From the NCBI RefSeq assembly GCF_000813825.1, contig NZ_JWTA01000004.1, positions 248,001-312,000 on the forward strand: a DNA stretch of 64,000 bases, written 5' to 3'. The notes under the pieces were generated by a model. The model was not told the origin of the DNA and ran no database searches. It was given only the letters and a program-made list of their open reading frames with translations. The translations under genes and the position numbers were made by a program. Below are positions 54,295-62,953 of this stretch, piece after piece. Every line of letters begins with the position of its first letter. The stretch's first letter is position 1. The stretch comes from Chryseobacterium taiwanense. Its GTDB lineage: Bacteria > Bacteroidota > Bacteroidia > Flavobacteriales > Weeksellaceae.

Positions 54295-54789
54295 TTACAT
54301 TCCTGCTGTCATCATCGACATATAATAATTGGCACAATGTAAAGAAGTCATCAATAATATTTCTTTTTCGAAAAAAGTATCGAAGGTATCTGAAGTTGTG
54401 ATTTGATATTCATAATGCATAGTATGCCATTTTAAATCCGGTTTCATCACTAAAAGCTCTATTCCGTTTTGATCAGCAAGTACAAATGATTCTTTGAAAA
54501 TACCTCGATGTTTAAAAATATATCCGCTTTTAATTTCATTAAAATACGTTTGAATCACAATTTCTCCATTCCAGTTCATTCTGAATTTCAAAAGTATTCT
54601 TTCACCTTCTTTAAGCTCAATAGTCGTTCCCCAAAAACCTTTGGGTTCAATCTGATATTTTGAATGTAAAATTTCAAATTCAGCACTGAATCTAAACCAA
54701 CTTGTATAAGTCAAAGTTCCAATAGACGCTTCGTCTTTTGTTAATTCAAAAACTAAAGAATTGCTTGATTTTACTTTATATTCTGTCAT
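54295..54789 (-). CDS. Uncharacterised beta-rich protein
   Basis: A 164-residue protein I do not recognise with certainty. It is made of alternating strands (IGTLTYTSWFRFSAEFEILH, GERILLKFRMNW, GYIFKHRG, YEYQITT), like tubby- or LURP-one-like single-barrel proteins. There is no signal peptide. The C-terminus ends in MMTSLHCANYYMSMMTAGM-like methionine-rich sequence. It is a single gene, convergent neighbours absent. Function unknown. Confidence 0.6.
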   Translation of the reverse strand: MTEYKVKSSNSLVFELTKDEASIGTLTYTSWFRFSAEFEILHSKYQIEPKGFWGTTIELKEGERILLKFRMNWNGEIVIQTYFNEIKSGYIFKHRGIFKESFVLADQNGIELLVMKPDLKWHTMHYEYQITTSDTFDTFFEKEILLMTSLHCANYYMSMMTAGM

Positions 54790-55275
54790 TAGCTTTATTT
54801 TGTTGATGGTGAATGTAATTTCAAGATTACTTATTTATTCTTTTCCAACTTCTGTTATAAAGTTTTTTCAATCAAAAACAATATAATTTCTTTCATGGAT
54901 ATAATTTTATATAAGGCTTCACTAAATTATATTAAAATTTACAAATTGAGATCGTTAACAAACAATTTTATTTCAAAAACACATTCTGATAAATTAAAAT
55001 ATTTCTATTTAAAATCATCACTCTCTAAGTAAAATCAAAAAATAAAGTAAAACAAAAACCCAATAACAAATTCTCAATAAATTACAAAAATACTTAAACT
55101 ATCTTGTACTATCCTGCTCTGTTAATTTTTATTTTGTAAAAATGTTATACTTTTAAAAAATCAGAAAAGCTTTATTTTTTGAAGAAAAACCTGTTAAAGA
55201 TGCTGCTCAAAAAAATGCAGTACAATTTCATGGCAAACAAATAGCAAAATAGTAATTCATCAATATACCAGATCA
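54790..55275. other. 486-base intergenic region before the fucose cluster
   Basis: AT-rich. It contains a candidate promoter (TTG at 55104-55106, TTATTTTG at 55129-55136, spacer 22) for the permease gene and a short protein-like frame at 55157-55252 that may be a gene remnant. No regulator gene is present next to the cluster. Confidence 0.5.
55104..55136 (+). promoter_or_regulatory. Candidate promoter of the fucose cluster
   Basis: TTG at 55104-55106 and TTATTTTG at 55129-55136 (one mismatch to TAnnTTTG), 22-base spacer; a transcript would begin near 55142, giving a leader of about 130 bases. Confidence 0.3.
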
Positions 55276-56556
55276 ATGAATAATACCTATACCGGAAGTT
55301 CGATTTCTTCTGTATTCAAAAAGAAAAATTATCTTTTTCCTTTAATTCTTATCACGAGTTTATTTTTCTTTTGGGGATTTATCCACAACCTCGATCCTAT
55401 TTTGATTAAACATTTACGAAGCGCTTTTCAATTGAGTCATTTTCAGGCTTCATTGGTAGACTCCGCTGTTTTTGCGGCGTACTTTTTACTCGCCATCCCT
55501 GCAGGAATCATCATTCAAAAATATGGCTACAAAACAGGAATTTTAACGGGTTTATTCTTTTTTGCAGCGGGATGTTTTTTATTTATTCCGGCTGCCAATA
55601 CAATTAGTTACCCGTTTTTTCTCGGAGCATTATTCGTTTTGTCCTGTGGTTTGGCAATTTTGGAAACTGCAGCAAATCCTTATATCACGATTTTAGGCGA
55701 ACCGGAAAAAGCAGCACAAAGATTGAATTTTGCTCAGTCTTTCAATGGTTTAGCAGCTTCTGTTGCTCCTATCATTGGCGGAATTTTTATTTTAGGTGAA
55801 GAACCAAAATCTCAGGAAGAACTTTCAACACTTTCTGAAGCAGCAAAAGTAGCCTATATTCAAGCTGAAACCTCACTGGTAAAAGGACCTTACCTAATTT
55901 TAGGTTTGATTCTTTTGCTGGTGATGATTTTATTTTTATTCATAAAACTTCCGGAAGTATCCGAAAATAAAGAAAAATCAACCAAGAATTTCCTGCAGGT
56001 TTTAGGTGTGGAAAATGTCGGTTGGGGAGTCTTGGCTCAGTTTTTTTACATTGGGGCACAAATTTATATCTTTAGTTTTCTTTTGGTATTTGCGGAAGAC
56101 GCTATTGATATGGCCGGACAAGAAGCAAAATACTACGCAGGAGTTGCCGGACTTTTATTTATGATTGGACGCTTTGCCGGAACGTTTTTCATGAAATATA
56201 TTTCGCCACAAAAGCTGCTGGGAATTTATAGTGTAATCAGTATCATTCTAAGCATTTGGATCGTTATAGGATCGGGAATTTCAACGTTGTATGCACTTGT
56301 TTTGCTGACATTCTTTATGTCAATCATGTTCCCAACGATTTTTGCTTTAGGAATTGAAGGAGCGGGTTCGGAAACCAAATCAGCATCGAGTTTGTTAATT
56401 ATGTCGATTGTCGGAGGTGCAATCATCCCTCCAATAGCAAGTAAAATCACAGATATTTCAGGGAATATTCATTTATCTTATATCGTTCCTGTTATCTGTT
56501 TTATCATCGTATTTCTGTTTTCACTAAGATTCAGAAATAAAAATTCATCATCATAA
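55276..56556 (+). CDS. Sugar permease of the FucP family (L-fucose:proton symporter type)
   Basis: A 426-residue MFS transporter with about twelve helices. FucP-like marks are SLFFFWGFIHNLDPILIKHL in helix 1, then LILETAANPYITILGEPEKAAQRLNFAQSFN around helices 4-5, a segment strongly kept in FucP and its relatives, and AGSETKSASSLL late in the protein. Imports L-fucose (or a similar sugar) with protons. It starts the fucose cluster, 137 bases upstream of the dehydratase. Family call is strong; exact sugar is inferred from the neighbours. Confidence 0.88.
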   Translation: MNNTYTGSSISSVFKKKNYLFPLILITSLFFFWGFIHNLDPILIKHLRSAFQLSHFQASLVDSAVFAAYFLLAIPAGIIIQKYGYKTGILTGLFFFAAGCFLFIPAANTISYPFFLGALFVLSCGLAILETAANPYITILGEPEKAAQRLNFAQSFNGLAASVAPIIGGIFILGEEPKSQEELSTLSEAAKVAYIQAETSLVKGPYLILGLILLLVMILFLFIKLPEVSENKEKSTKNFLQVLGVENVGWGVLAQFFYIGAQIYIFSFLLVFAEDAIDMAGQEAKYYAGVAGLLFMIGRFAGTFFMKYISPQKLLGIYSVISIILSIWIVIGSGISTLYALVLLTFFMSIMFPTIFALGIEGAGSETKSASSLLIMSIVGGAIIPPIASKITDISGNIHLSYIVPVICFIIVFLFSLRFRNKNSSS

Positions 56557-56611
56557 TTAATGAAAATAAAATCGTTCATGTCTTTGCTGAGCGGAGTGCC
56601 TTTGTGAACGA

Positions 56612-56667
56612 AAAATATGCAGAACAATAGTAAAGAAAATCTTTGCGCACTTTGCGTTAAAAAACAA
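56612..56667 (+). repeat. Short intergenic repeat, copy 1
   Basis: AAAATATGCAGAACAATAG and a CTTTGCGCACTTTGCGTTAA block lie 26 bases before the dehydratase ATG; a near copy is at 61820-61872. The two differ by a few substitutions and two small gaps. Confidence 0.7.
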
Positions 56668-56693
56668 GGCGCATAAAAAAGGATAAATTAAAA

Positions 56694-58334
56694 ATGAGCA
56701 ATTTAATTTTAAAAATAAATCAAAGAGACAATGTTTTGGTCGCTTTGCAGGATATCCCCGCAGAAACCGAAATTGTTTTTGAAAGTGTAACATACAAGAC
56801 TTTAGAAGCTATTCCTGCCAAACATAAATTCTTCATGAACGACATGAAACAAGGTGACGAAATCTTTATGTATGGCGTTTTAGTCGGAAAAGTTCAGTAC
56901 GATTTGGGAGCAGGAACCCGAATGACAACAGAAAACACAAAACACGCCGCCGAACCTTATTATTACCGTAAAGTCGACTATCAATGGACAAAACCTGATG
57001 TCAGTAGATTTCTACATAAAACTTTTAAAGGATACCACCGTTCAAATGGCAATGTAGGAACAGCCAATTACTGGCTTTTTATTCCGACTGTTTTTTGTGA
57101 AAACCGCAATCTTGATATCATTAAAGAATCCCTTTACAACGAACTCGGATATGCTGTTGATGCAAAATACAAAAACTACACACATCAACTCGTAGAAGCC
57201 ATTTCAAAAGGAGAAAATTTGGATGATATTGATTTTTCGCCATCCAATATTCCTTCTAAAGAAAGAATTTTTAAAAATGTGGATGGAATCAAATTTCTCA
57301 ATCACACAGGCGGTTGTGGCGGTACAAGACAGGATGCCGATACGCTCAGCAGATTGTTGGCCTCTTATGCCGATCATCCCAATGTTGCAGGGGTTACTTT
57401 GTTGAGTTTAGGCTGCCAACATCTTCAGATTGATAATTTTAAAAAAGATTTATACAACAGAAATCCTGATTTCGACAAACCTCTACTCGTTTTTGAGCAA
57501 CAAAAAGCCGAAAGTGAAGAAACCATGCTTAAAAATGCAATTTTCGGAACATTAAAAGGACTTCTTGAAATTAATAAAATTGAACGTGAAGATGCACCCA
57601 TCAGCAAACTTTGTATAGGCGTAAAATGCGGTGGAAGCGATGGTTTTAGTGGAATTTCAGCGAATCCTGCGGTTGGACATCTTGCAGATATGCTTTCTAT
57701 TTTGGGAGCTAAAGTTCTACTCGCAGAATTCCCAGAATTATGTGGCGTTGAGCAGGAATTAATCGACCGTTCTGTAGACAAAGAAACTGCCGAAAAATTC
57801 ATTAAATTGATGACGGAATACGATGAATTGGCTCATGCAGTCGGTTCAGGCTTTTATATGAATCCATCACCGGGAAATATAAAAGATGGCTTGATTACCG
57901 ATGCCATAAAATCTGCCGGAGCAGCTAAAAAAGGAGGCTCATCTCCTGTTGTTGATGTTTTGGATTACACAGAACCTGCAACCAAACCAGGATTGAGCTT
58001 AGTTTGCACACCAGGAAATGATGTGGAAGCAACCACAGGAAAAGCAGCTTCCGGAGCAACTTTAATTTTATTTACCACAGGCCTAGGAACTCCGACAGGA
58101 AATCCGGTTTGTCCGGTTATCAAAGTAGCAACCAACACCGCTCTGGCAACAAAAATGTCGGATATTATTGATATTGATACAGGTGCGGTTGTTCGTGGTG
58201 AAAAAACGATTCAGGAAATGGGTGAAGATATTTTGGATTTCTGCATTGAAGTCGCCAGTGGAAATATTATTCCTAAAGCTGTAGCATTGAATCAGGATGA
58301 TTTTATTCCGTGGAAAAGAGGGGTAAGTCTTTGA
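56694..58334 (+). CDS. UxaA-family dehydratase, candidate L-fuconate dehydratase
   Basis: A 546-residue protein of the altronate/galactarate dehydratase (UxaA) family. The N-terminal SAF-like part covers about 1-95 (INQRDNVLVALQDIPAE); the main domain has GYHRSNGNVGTANYWLFIP, THTGGCG-type sequence (NHTGGCGGTR), GVKCGGSDGFSGISANP and ETTGKAASGAT-type segments, all diagnostic. Members remove water from hexonates with iron. In this cluster the expected substrate is L-fuconate, giving 2-keto-3-deoxy-L-fuconate; the enzyme best known for that step belongs to the enolase superfamily, so this would be a non-homologous replacement. The role is inferred from the neighbours. Confidence 0.85.
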   Translation: MSNLILKINQRDNVLVALQDIPAETEIVFESVTYKTLEAIPAKHKFFMNDMKQGDEIFMYGVLVGKVQYDLGAGTRMTTENTKHAAEPYYYRKVDYQWTKPDVSRFLHKTFKGYHRSNGNVGTANYWLFIPTVFCENRNLDIIKESLYNELGYAVDAKYKNYTHQLVEAISKGENLDDIDFSPSNIPSKERIFKNVDGIKFLNHTGGCGGTRQDADTLSRLLASYADHPNVAGVTLLSLGCQHLQIDNFKKDLYNRNPDFDKPLLVFEQQKAESEETMLKNAIFGTLKGLLEINKIEREDAPISKLCIGVKCGGSDGFSGISANPAVGHLADMLSILGAKVLLAEFPELCGVEQELIDRSVDKETAEKFIKLMTEYDELAHAVGSGFYMNPSPGNIKDGLITDAIKSAGAAKKGGSSPVVDVLDYTEPATKPGLSLVCTPGNDVEATTGKAASGATLILFTTGLGTPTGNPVCPVIKVATNTALATKMSDIIDIDTGAVVRGEKTIQEMGEDILDFCIEVASGNIIPKAVALNQDDFIPWKRGVSL

Positions 58335-58388
58335 TGGAAGAGACAAGTTAAAAGTAAAAAGAGCCAAGTTTAAAGATGCGGACAAAAT

Positions 58389-58441
58389 TCCCCTCCTTTG
58401 GAGGGGTGGCAAAAAATCTTTGATTTTTTGACGGGGTGGTT
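58389..58441. repeat. REP-like double hairpin
   Basis: CCCCTCC at 58390-58396 pairs with GGAGGGG at 58100+300 (58400-58406), and AAAAAATC at 58411-58418 pairs with GATTTTTT at 58422-58429, followed by GACGGGGTGG. It lies between the dehydratase and the SDR gene and resembles a dispersed palindromic repeat; the G-rich block stands out in AT-rich DNA. Confidence 0.65.
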
Positions 58442-58475
58442 TATGACAGTATCAATAAAATAATAATAAAAAAAA

Positions 58476-59240
58476 ATGTTTTCATTAAAAAATAAAAAAG
58501 CAGTCGTAACAGGCGGAGGAAGCGGAATCGGACAAGCCATTGCCGTTCAACTTGCAACCAATGGTGCGGAAGTTCATATTCTCGAAATCACAGAACAGAA
58601 CGGACAGGAAACTTTAGAGAAAATACAATCTGTAGGCGGAAATGCAAAAGTGTATGCCTGTGATGTTTCAAAACAGAAAGATGTTTTAGCTGTTTTTGAG
58701 CAAATTGGAGCGATCAATATTTTGATTAATAACGCCGGAATTGCACACATTGGAAAAGCGGATACGACTTCAGAAGAAGATTTCGACAAATTGTATAATG
58801 TCAATATTAAAGGTGTTTACAATTGTCTGTTTGCCGGAATTCCACAAATTAGAAAATCAAATGGAGGTGTAATTATCAATATGGCTTCGATTGCGGCATT
58901 GGTCGGAATTCCTGATCGATTTGCGTACAGTACAGCAAAAGGTGCGGTGAAAGCAATGACGATGAGCGTTGCCAAAGATTATATCAATGAAAATATTCGT
59001 TGTAATTCAATTTCTCCGGCAAGAGTTCACACGCCTTTCGTGGATGGATTTTTACAGAAAAATTACCCTGGTAATATTGATGAAATGTTTGAAAAATTAT
59101 CGAAAACTCAGCCAATTGGAAGAATGGCGCAACCGGAGGAAGTGGCATCTTTAGCATTGTACTTATGCAGTGATGAAGCGTCATTCATTACGGGCGTAGA
59201 CTATCCAATTGATGGTGGTTTTACAACTTTGAACAATTAA
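58476..59240 (+). CDS. SDR dehydrogenase, candidate 2-keto-3-deoxy-L-fuconate dehydrogenase
   Basis: A 254-residue classical SDR: GGGSGIGQA cofactor motif near 12-20, NNAG, a serine in NMASIAALVG and YSTAK (Tyr151 and Lys155), so the active site is complete. The acid after strand 2 (EITEQ) favours NAD+. The best fit is the family that oxidises 2-keto-3-deoxy-L-fuconate to the 2,4-diketo acid, which matches the FAH-type gene that follows and the mammalian relative DHRS6. There is a 10-base hairpin over the stop codon (59240-59263), then a palindromic repeat. Confidence 0.85.
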   Translation: MFSLKNKKAVVTGGGSGIGQAIAVQLATNGAEVHILEITEQNGQETLEKIQSVGGNAKVYACDVSKQKDVLAVFEQIGAINILINNAGIAHIGKADTTSEEDFDKLYNVNIKGVYNCLFAGIPQIRKSNGGVIINMASIAALVGIPDRFAYSTAKGAVKAMTMSVAKDYINENIRCNSISPARVHTPFVDGFLQKNYPGNIDEMFEKLSKTQPIGRMAQPEEVASLALYLCSDEASFITGVDYPIDGGFTTLNN

Positions 59241-59269
59241 CTTTTGTAAATTAATACAAAAGTTGAAAC

Positions 59270-59402
59270 GGAGCTAAACTACCCTAGCCCCGATAGAAAC
59301 GACATCCTTTTTTGTTATTGCGAGGGCTGAAAAAGTTCAACAGATTGCCTCACTTTGTTCGCAATAACAAAAAAGATATAGTGGATAGCGGGATTAAGCT
59401 CC
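59270..59402. repeat. 133-base imperfect palindromic element (MITE- or REP-like)
   Basis: The ends are GGAGCT (59270-59275) and AGCTCC (59397-59402). Perfect inner arms TTTTTTGTTATTGCGA (59308-59323) and TCGCAATAACAAAAAA (59359-59374) bracket a 35-base centre. It carries no ORF. It separates two genes of the fucose cluster. Confidence 0.75.
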
Positions 59403-59438
59403 TAAAAATAAATTTAATAGAAATAATAAGATTAAAAT

Positions 59439-60290
59439 ATGAAATTAATAAAATTCGGAAAACCAGGACAGGAAAAACCGGGAGTCATTATCGGCGAAAA
59501 AAGATACGATGTTTCTCATTTGGTAAAAGATTACGATGAAAACTTTTTTTCCGGTGATGCTTTAGAAAGATTAAAATCTGAAATACATACACATAATTTA
59601 CCCGAAATTTCGGCTGACGAAAGATTGGGATCACCTTTGGCAAGACCTTCAAAAATCATTTGTGTAGGTTTAAATTATAAAGATCATGCTGCTGAAACCA
59701 ACGCTCCGATTCCTCAGGAACCGATCTTATTTTTCAAGGCGACTTCGGCAATTGTTGGGCCGAATGATGATTTAATTATTCCGAAAAACAGCACAAAAAC
59801 CGACTGGGAAGTTGAATTGGCTGTTGTGATTGGGAAAAAAGCAAGTTATGTTTCCGAAGAAAATGCACTTGAGCACGTTGCAGGATATGTTTTGCACAAC
59901 GATTATAGTGAAAGAGCCTTTCAAATCGAAAGAAACGGACAATGGGTAAAAGGAAAAAGCTGTGATACGTTTGCGCCAATCGGACCTTTTATTGCAACGC
60001 CTGATGAAATTGAAAATGTTCATAATTTGCGTCTTTGGCTGAAAGTTAATGGACAAATTTTACAGGATGGAAACACTTCAAATTTGATTTTCAATATCCC
60101 TTTTGTGGTGAGCTATATCAGTCAGTTTATGACTTTGCTCCCGGGTGATGTAATCACGACAGGGACGCCTGCTGGTGTTGGTTTGGGACAAAAACCTGAA
60201 CCGTGGTATTTGAAAGCTGGAGATGTAGTTGAATTGGGAATTGATGGTTTGGGAAGCAGTACACAGCACGTAAAAGCGTACGACGAATGA
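59439..60290 (+). CDS. FAH-family hydrolase, candidate 2,4-diketo-3-deoxy-L-fuconate hydrolase
   Basis: A 283-residue protein of the fumarylacetoacetase family: an N-terminal segment of about 70 residues, then RPSKIICVGLNYKDHAAET, the metal-binding DWEVELAVVIGK (Glu-x-Glu), YVLHNDYSER (Asp), KSCDTFAPIGP and LLPGDVITTGTPAGVGLG. This is the normal order. In the fucose pathway it should split the diketo acid into pyruvate and L-lactate. It overlaps the mutarotase gene by 4 bases (ATGA). Confidence 0.87.
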   Translation: MKLIKFGKPGQEKPGVIIGEKRYDVSHLVKDYDENFFSGDALERLKSEIHTHNLPEISADERLGSPLARPSKIICVGLNYKDHAAETNAPIPQEPILFFKATSAIVGPNDDLIIPKNSTKTDWEVELAVVIGKKASYVSEENALEHVAGYVLHNDYSERAFQIERNGQWVKGKSCDTFAPIGPFIATPDEIENVHNLRLWLKVNGQILQDGNTSNLIFNIPFVVSYISQFMTLLPGDVITTGTPAGVGLGQKPEPWYLKAGDVVELGIDGLGSSTQHVKAYDE

Positions 60291-60616
60291 AAAAATTCTG
60301 TCTCGCTCTCGACTTGGTAGACGATGAAAAACTGATAGCGGAATACGAAAAATATCATCAAAATATCTGGCCGGAAATCAAGCAGAGTATTTTGAATTCG
60401 GGAATTTTGAATATGGAAATTTATCGTATTCAAAATAGATTATTCATGATTGTTGAGGCAGATGATAATTTCTCTTTTGAAGCTAAGAATGAAGCGGATA
60501 AAAACAGGCCGAAAGTTCAGGAATGGGAAGAATTGATGTGGAAATTTCAACAACAATTACCCAATTCGAAGCCAGGAGAAAAATGGAAACTGATGACTCA
60601 AATATTTTCACTGTAA
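60287..60616 (+). CDS. L-rhamnose/L-fucose mutarotase-family protein
   Basis: A 109-residue protein of the RhaM family: CLALDLVDDEKLIAEYEKYH, WPEIKQSILNSGILNMEIYRI and a C-terminal PNSKPGEKWKLM segment. These proteins interconvert sugar anomers and here should supply the anomer used by fucose dehydrogenase. It lies inside the operon with a 4-base overlap upstream and 27 bases to the lactonase gene. The W and H residues expected at the active site are present. Confidence 0.85.
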   Translation: MKKFCLALDLVDDEKLIAEYEKYHQNIWPEIKQSILNSGILNMEIYRIQNRLFMIVEADDNFSFEAKNEADKNRPKVQEWEELMWKFQQQLPNSKPGEKWKLMTQIFSL

Positions 60617-60643
60617 ATCCAATTTTAGTAAAAATAATAGTTT

Positions 60644-61468
60644 ATGATTATTGATTCTCACGTGCATTTTTGGAAATTTGATCCGATTCGTGATGCTTGG
60701 ATTACGGATGAAATGACTGCAATTCGACGAGATTTTTTGCCACAAGATTTTTCGTTTTATTTAAATGAAAATCAGGTTGAAGGTTGTATTGCAGTTCAGG
60801 CAGATCAAAGTGATGAGGAAACTACTTTTTTGCTGAATTTGGCTAAAGAAAATACTTTTATTAAAGGCATTGTAGGCTGGGTTGATTTGGCTTCCGAAAA
60901 ATTAGAGGAATCGCTTCAAAAGTATCAATCTGAAAAGTTAATTAAAGGTTTCAGACATATTGCTGAAGGTGAAGAAACGGGATTTTTGTTGCAGGAAAAA
61001 GTACTCAACGGAATCAAAAAACTTCATCAATTTAATTATACTTTTGATATTTTGTTGAGGCAGCATCAACTTTTGGATGCAGTGAAACTTTCAGAAAAAT
61101 TACCAGATCAGCCTTTCATTTTAGATCATTGCGGAAAACCGGATTTGAAAACAAATGATTTGAAAGACTGGAAATCGAATATTTCAGAATTGGCTAAAAA
61201 TCCGAATATGTATTGTAAAATTTCGGGGCTTTTGACGCAAGGAAGCTGGAATTTGATTGATGAAAAATCAATTTTTGAAACTTTAGATTTTGTTTTTTCT
61301 CAGTTTGGGATTGGGCGTTTACTTTTCGGGAGCGATTGGCCTGTGATGCTATTGGGTGGAAATTATGCTTTATGGCTGGAACTGGTTTCAAAATATGTCA
61401 ATCAGTTTTCAAAGGAAGAACAAAAACTTTTTTTCTTTGGAAATGCGGTGAAATTTTACAAATTGTAG
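60644..61468 (+). CDS. Amidohydrolase-2 family, candidate L-fucono-1,5-lactonase
   Basis: A 274-residue TIM-barrel hydrolase of the amidohydrolase 2 group. HVHFW starts at residue 6 (His6, His8); the middle keeps ILDHCGKPD and the end FGSDWPVM (Asp), the family landmarks. In the fucose pathway this family opens L-fucono-1,5-lactone to L-fuconate. It ends 408 bases before the last gene of the cluster. Confidence 0.85.
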   Translation: MIIDSHVHFWKFDPIRDAWITDEMTAIRRDFLPQDFSFYLNENQVEGCIAVQADQSDEETTFLLNLAKENTFIKGIVGWVDLASEKLEESLQKYQSEKLIKGFRHIAEGEETGFLLQEKVLNGIKKLHQFNYTFDILLRQHQLLDAVKLSEKLPDQPFILDHCGKPDLKTNDLKDWKSNISELAKNPNMYCKISGLLTQGSWNLIDEKSIFETLDFVFSQFGIGRLLFGSDWPVMLLGGNYALWLELVSKYVNQFSKEEQKLFFFGNAVKFYKL

Positions 61469-61876
61469 TTGGTATTTTTTAACATTAAGAAAATTAATAT
61501 TTTAAGAATTACTGCTTAATTCATCTTAAGCAAAATCAATTTATTGATTCTTAAAAGTAATTATAAATAATCTCTTAATTAGGCTTTATTTCTAAACTTT
61601 CTTAATGGTAAAAAAGAATAAACTCTGTTTATTTTAATTAAGAACTTTAAGAATTAAAACTTATAATTAACCACAAAAGTCACAAAAGATTTTGACATAT
61701 GAGTCACATTAAATTTAAGTTAAAAAACTTTGAGAATATTTAGAACACATAAGTTAAAAAAATCAAAGATTTTTATTGTGAGAATATCATGACTAGAACA
61801 TTTACGCTTTTGCGAGCGGAAAATATGCAAAACAATATAAAAAAACTTTGCGCTCTTTGCGTTTAAAAACAAAAAC
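61469..61876. other. 408-base intergenic region within the fucose cluster
   Basis: Very AT-rich. It holds several TTAAGAA/TTCTTAA-type short repeats and, at its right end, a near copy of the repeat seen upstream of the dehydratase gene (61820-61872). No ORF of note. The gap is large enough for a separate promoter for the fucose dehydrogenase gene. Confidence 0.5.
61820..61872 (+). repeat. Short intergenic repeat, copy 2
   Basis: AAAATATGCAAAACAATAT and CTTTGCGCTCTTTGCGTTTA lie 4 bases before the ATG at 61877. It is homologous to 56612-56667. The CTTTG in both might serve as part of a -7 box. Confidence 0.7.
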
Positions 61877-62659
61877 ATGAATTTAAATTTAGATAATAAA
61901 ATAATCATCGTAAGTGGTGGTGCAAAAGGTATCGGAAACGGTATTGCTAAAATTTTAGCCGAAGAAAAAGCATTCCCAATCATCATTGGGAGAAACGAAG
62001 AAGACAATAAAAAAGCAGTTCATGAAATCATTAATAATGGTGGAAGGGCGGATTTTGTGACTGCCGGACTTTCTCAACCCGAAGAATGTAAAAAGGCAAT
62101 TGATGAAGTCGTAAAAAAATATGGGAAAGTTAATGGAATCGTCAATAATGCAGGAGTCAATGACGGAGTTGGTTTGGAAAACGGTTCGTATGAAGGATTT
62201 ATGGCATCTTATCACAAGAATGTTGTGCATTATTATCTTTTGGTGCATCATGCACTTCCCTACTTGAAAGAAAGCAAAGGTTCGATTGTAAATATCGGAA
62301 GTAAAACTGCCGAAACCGGACAAGGCGGAACTTCAGGTTATGCCGCGGCAAACGGTGCAAGAAACGCTTTAACAAGAGAATGGGCGGTGGAACTTTTACC
62401 TTACAATATTCGTGTGAATGCTGTGATTGTTGCAGAAGCTTGGACTCCCCTTTATCAATCTTGGATTTCTACTTTTGAAAATCCGGAAGAAAAACTGAAA
62501 ACGATTACCTCAAAAATTCCTTTGGAAAAACGAATGACGACTTCGGAAGAAATTGCGAATATGGTTGCGTTTTTATTATCGGAAAAATCTTCACATACAA
62601 CGGGACAATTGATTCATGTGGATGGTGGTTATGTGCATTTGGATAGGAGTTTGGGGTAA
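61877..62659 (+). CDS. SDR dehydrogenase, candidate L-fucose dehydrogenase
   Basis: A 260-residue SDR with GGAKGIGNG as cofactor motif, NNAG, a serine in NIGSKTA, and Tyr155 in YAAAN. The lysine of the usual YxxxK is Asn159. The C-terminal substrate segment VAEAWTPLYQSWI is like those of L-fucose dehydrogenases of the short-chain type, which oxidise L-fucose to the lactone. Cluster position and this segment support the call; the missing lysine is odd and should be checked against other members. The gene starts 4 bases after a repeat. Confidence 0.78.
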   Translation: MNLNLDNKIIIVSGGAKGIGNGIAKILAEEKAFPIIIGRNEEDNKKAVHEIINNGGRADFVTAGLSQPEECKKAIDEVVKKYGKVNGIVNNAGVNDGVGLENGSYEGFMASYHKNVVHYYLLVHHALPYLKESKGSIVNIGSKTAETGQGGTSGYAAANGARNALTREWAVELLPYNIRVNAVIVAEAWTPLYQSWISTFENPEEKLKTITSKIPLEKRMTTSEEIANMVAFLLSEKSSHTTGQLIHVDGGYVHLDRSLG

Positions 62660-62722
62660 TATAAATCATTTTAATTTTACTTAAGTCAAAAGATATTTAT
62701 AAATTTGTTTAAAACGAAAAAG

Positions 62723-62953
62723 ATGGAATCTGCTACACTAAAAAACATCAACAAAATTCTTAAAGACGCTCCAGAAAATATTTTGGAGAGAATCTTAGGT
62801 TATATTGAGGGGATTTTAGAAGAGGAAAATACTGATTTTAAACTTTCTGAAGAACAAAAAGAAAGTCTTCGTCAAATAAAAAAAAGATCCTACAAACAAC
62901 ACACAGAAATTGATGCTTTTCTTAACGAAATGAGTTCAAAATATGGCATTTAA
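62723..62953 (+). CDS. Antitoxin-like small protein of a type II pair
   Basis: A 76-residue helical, acidic protein from the ATG at 62723 (an in-frame TTG at 62705 is less likely). Its C-terminal EIDAFLNEMSSKYGI resembles the toxin-binding tail of Bacteroidota antitoxins paired with RelE/ParE-type toxins. It overlaps the toxin gene by 11 bases, the usual order. No DNA-binding domain can be named with certainty in the N-terminal half. Confidence 0.72.
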   Translation: MESATLKNINKILKDAPENILERILGYIEGILEEENTDFKLSEEQKESLRQIKKRSYKQHTEIDAFLNEMSSKYGI

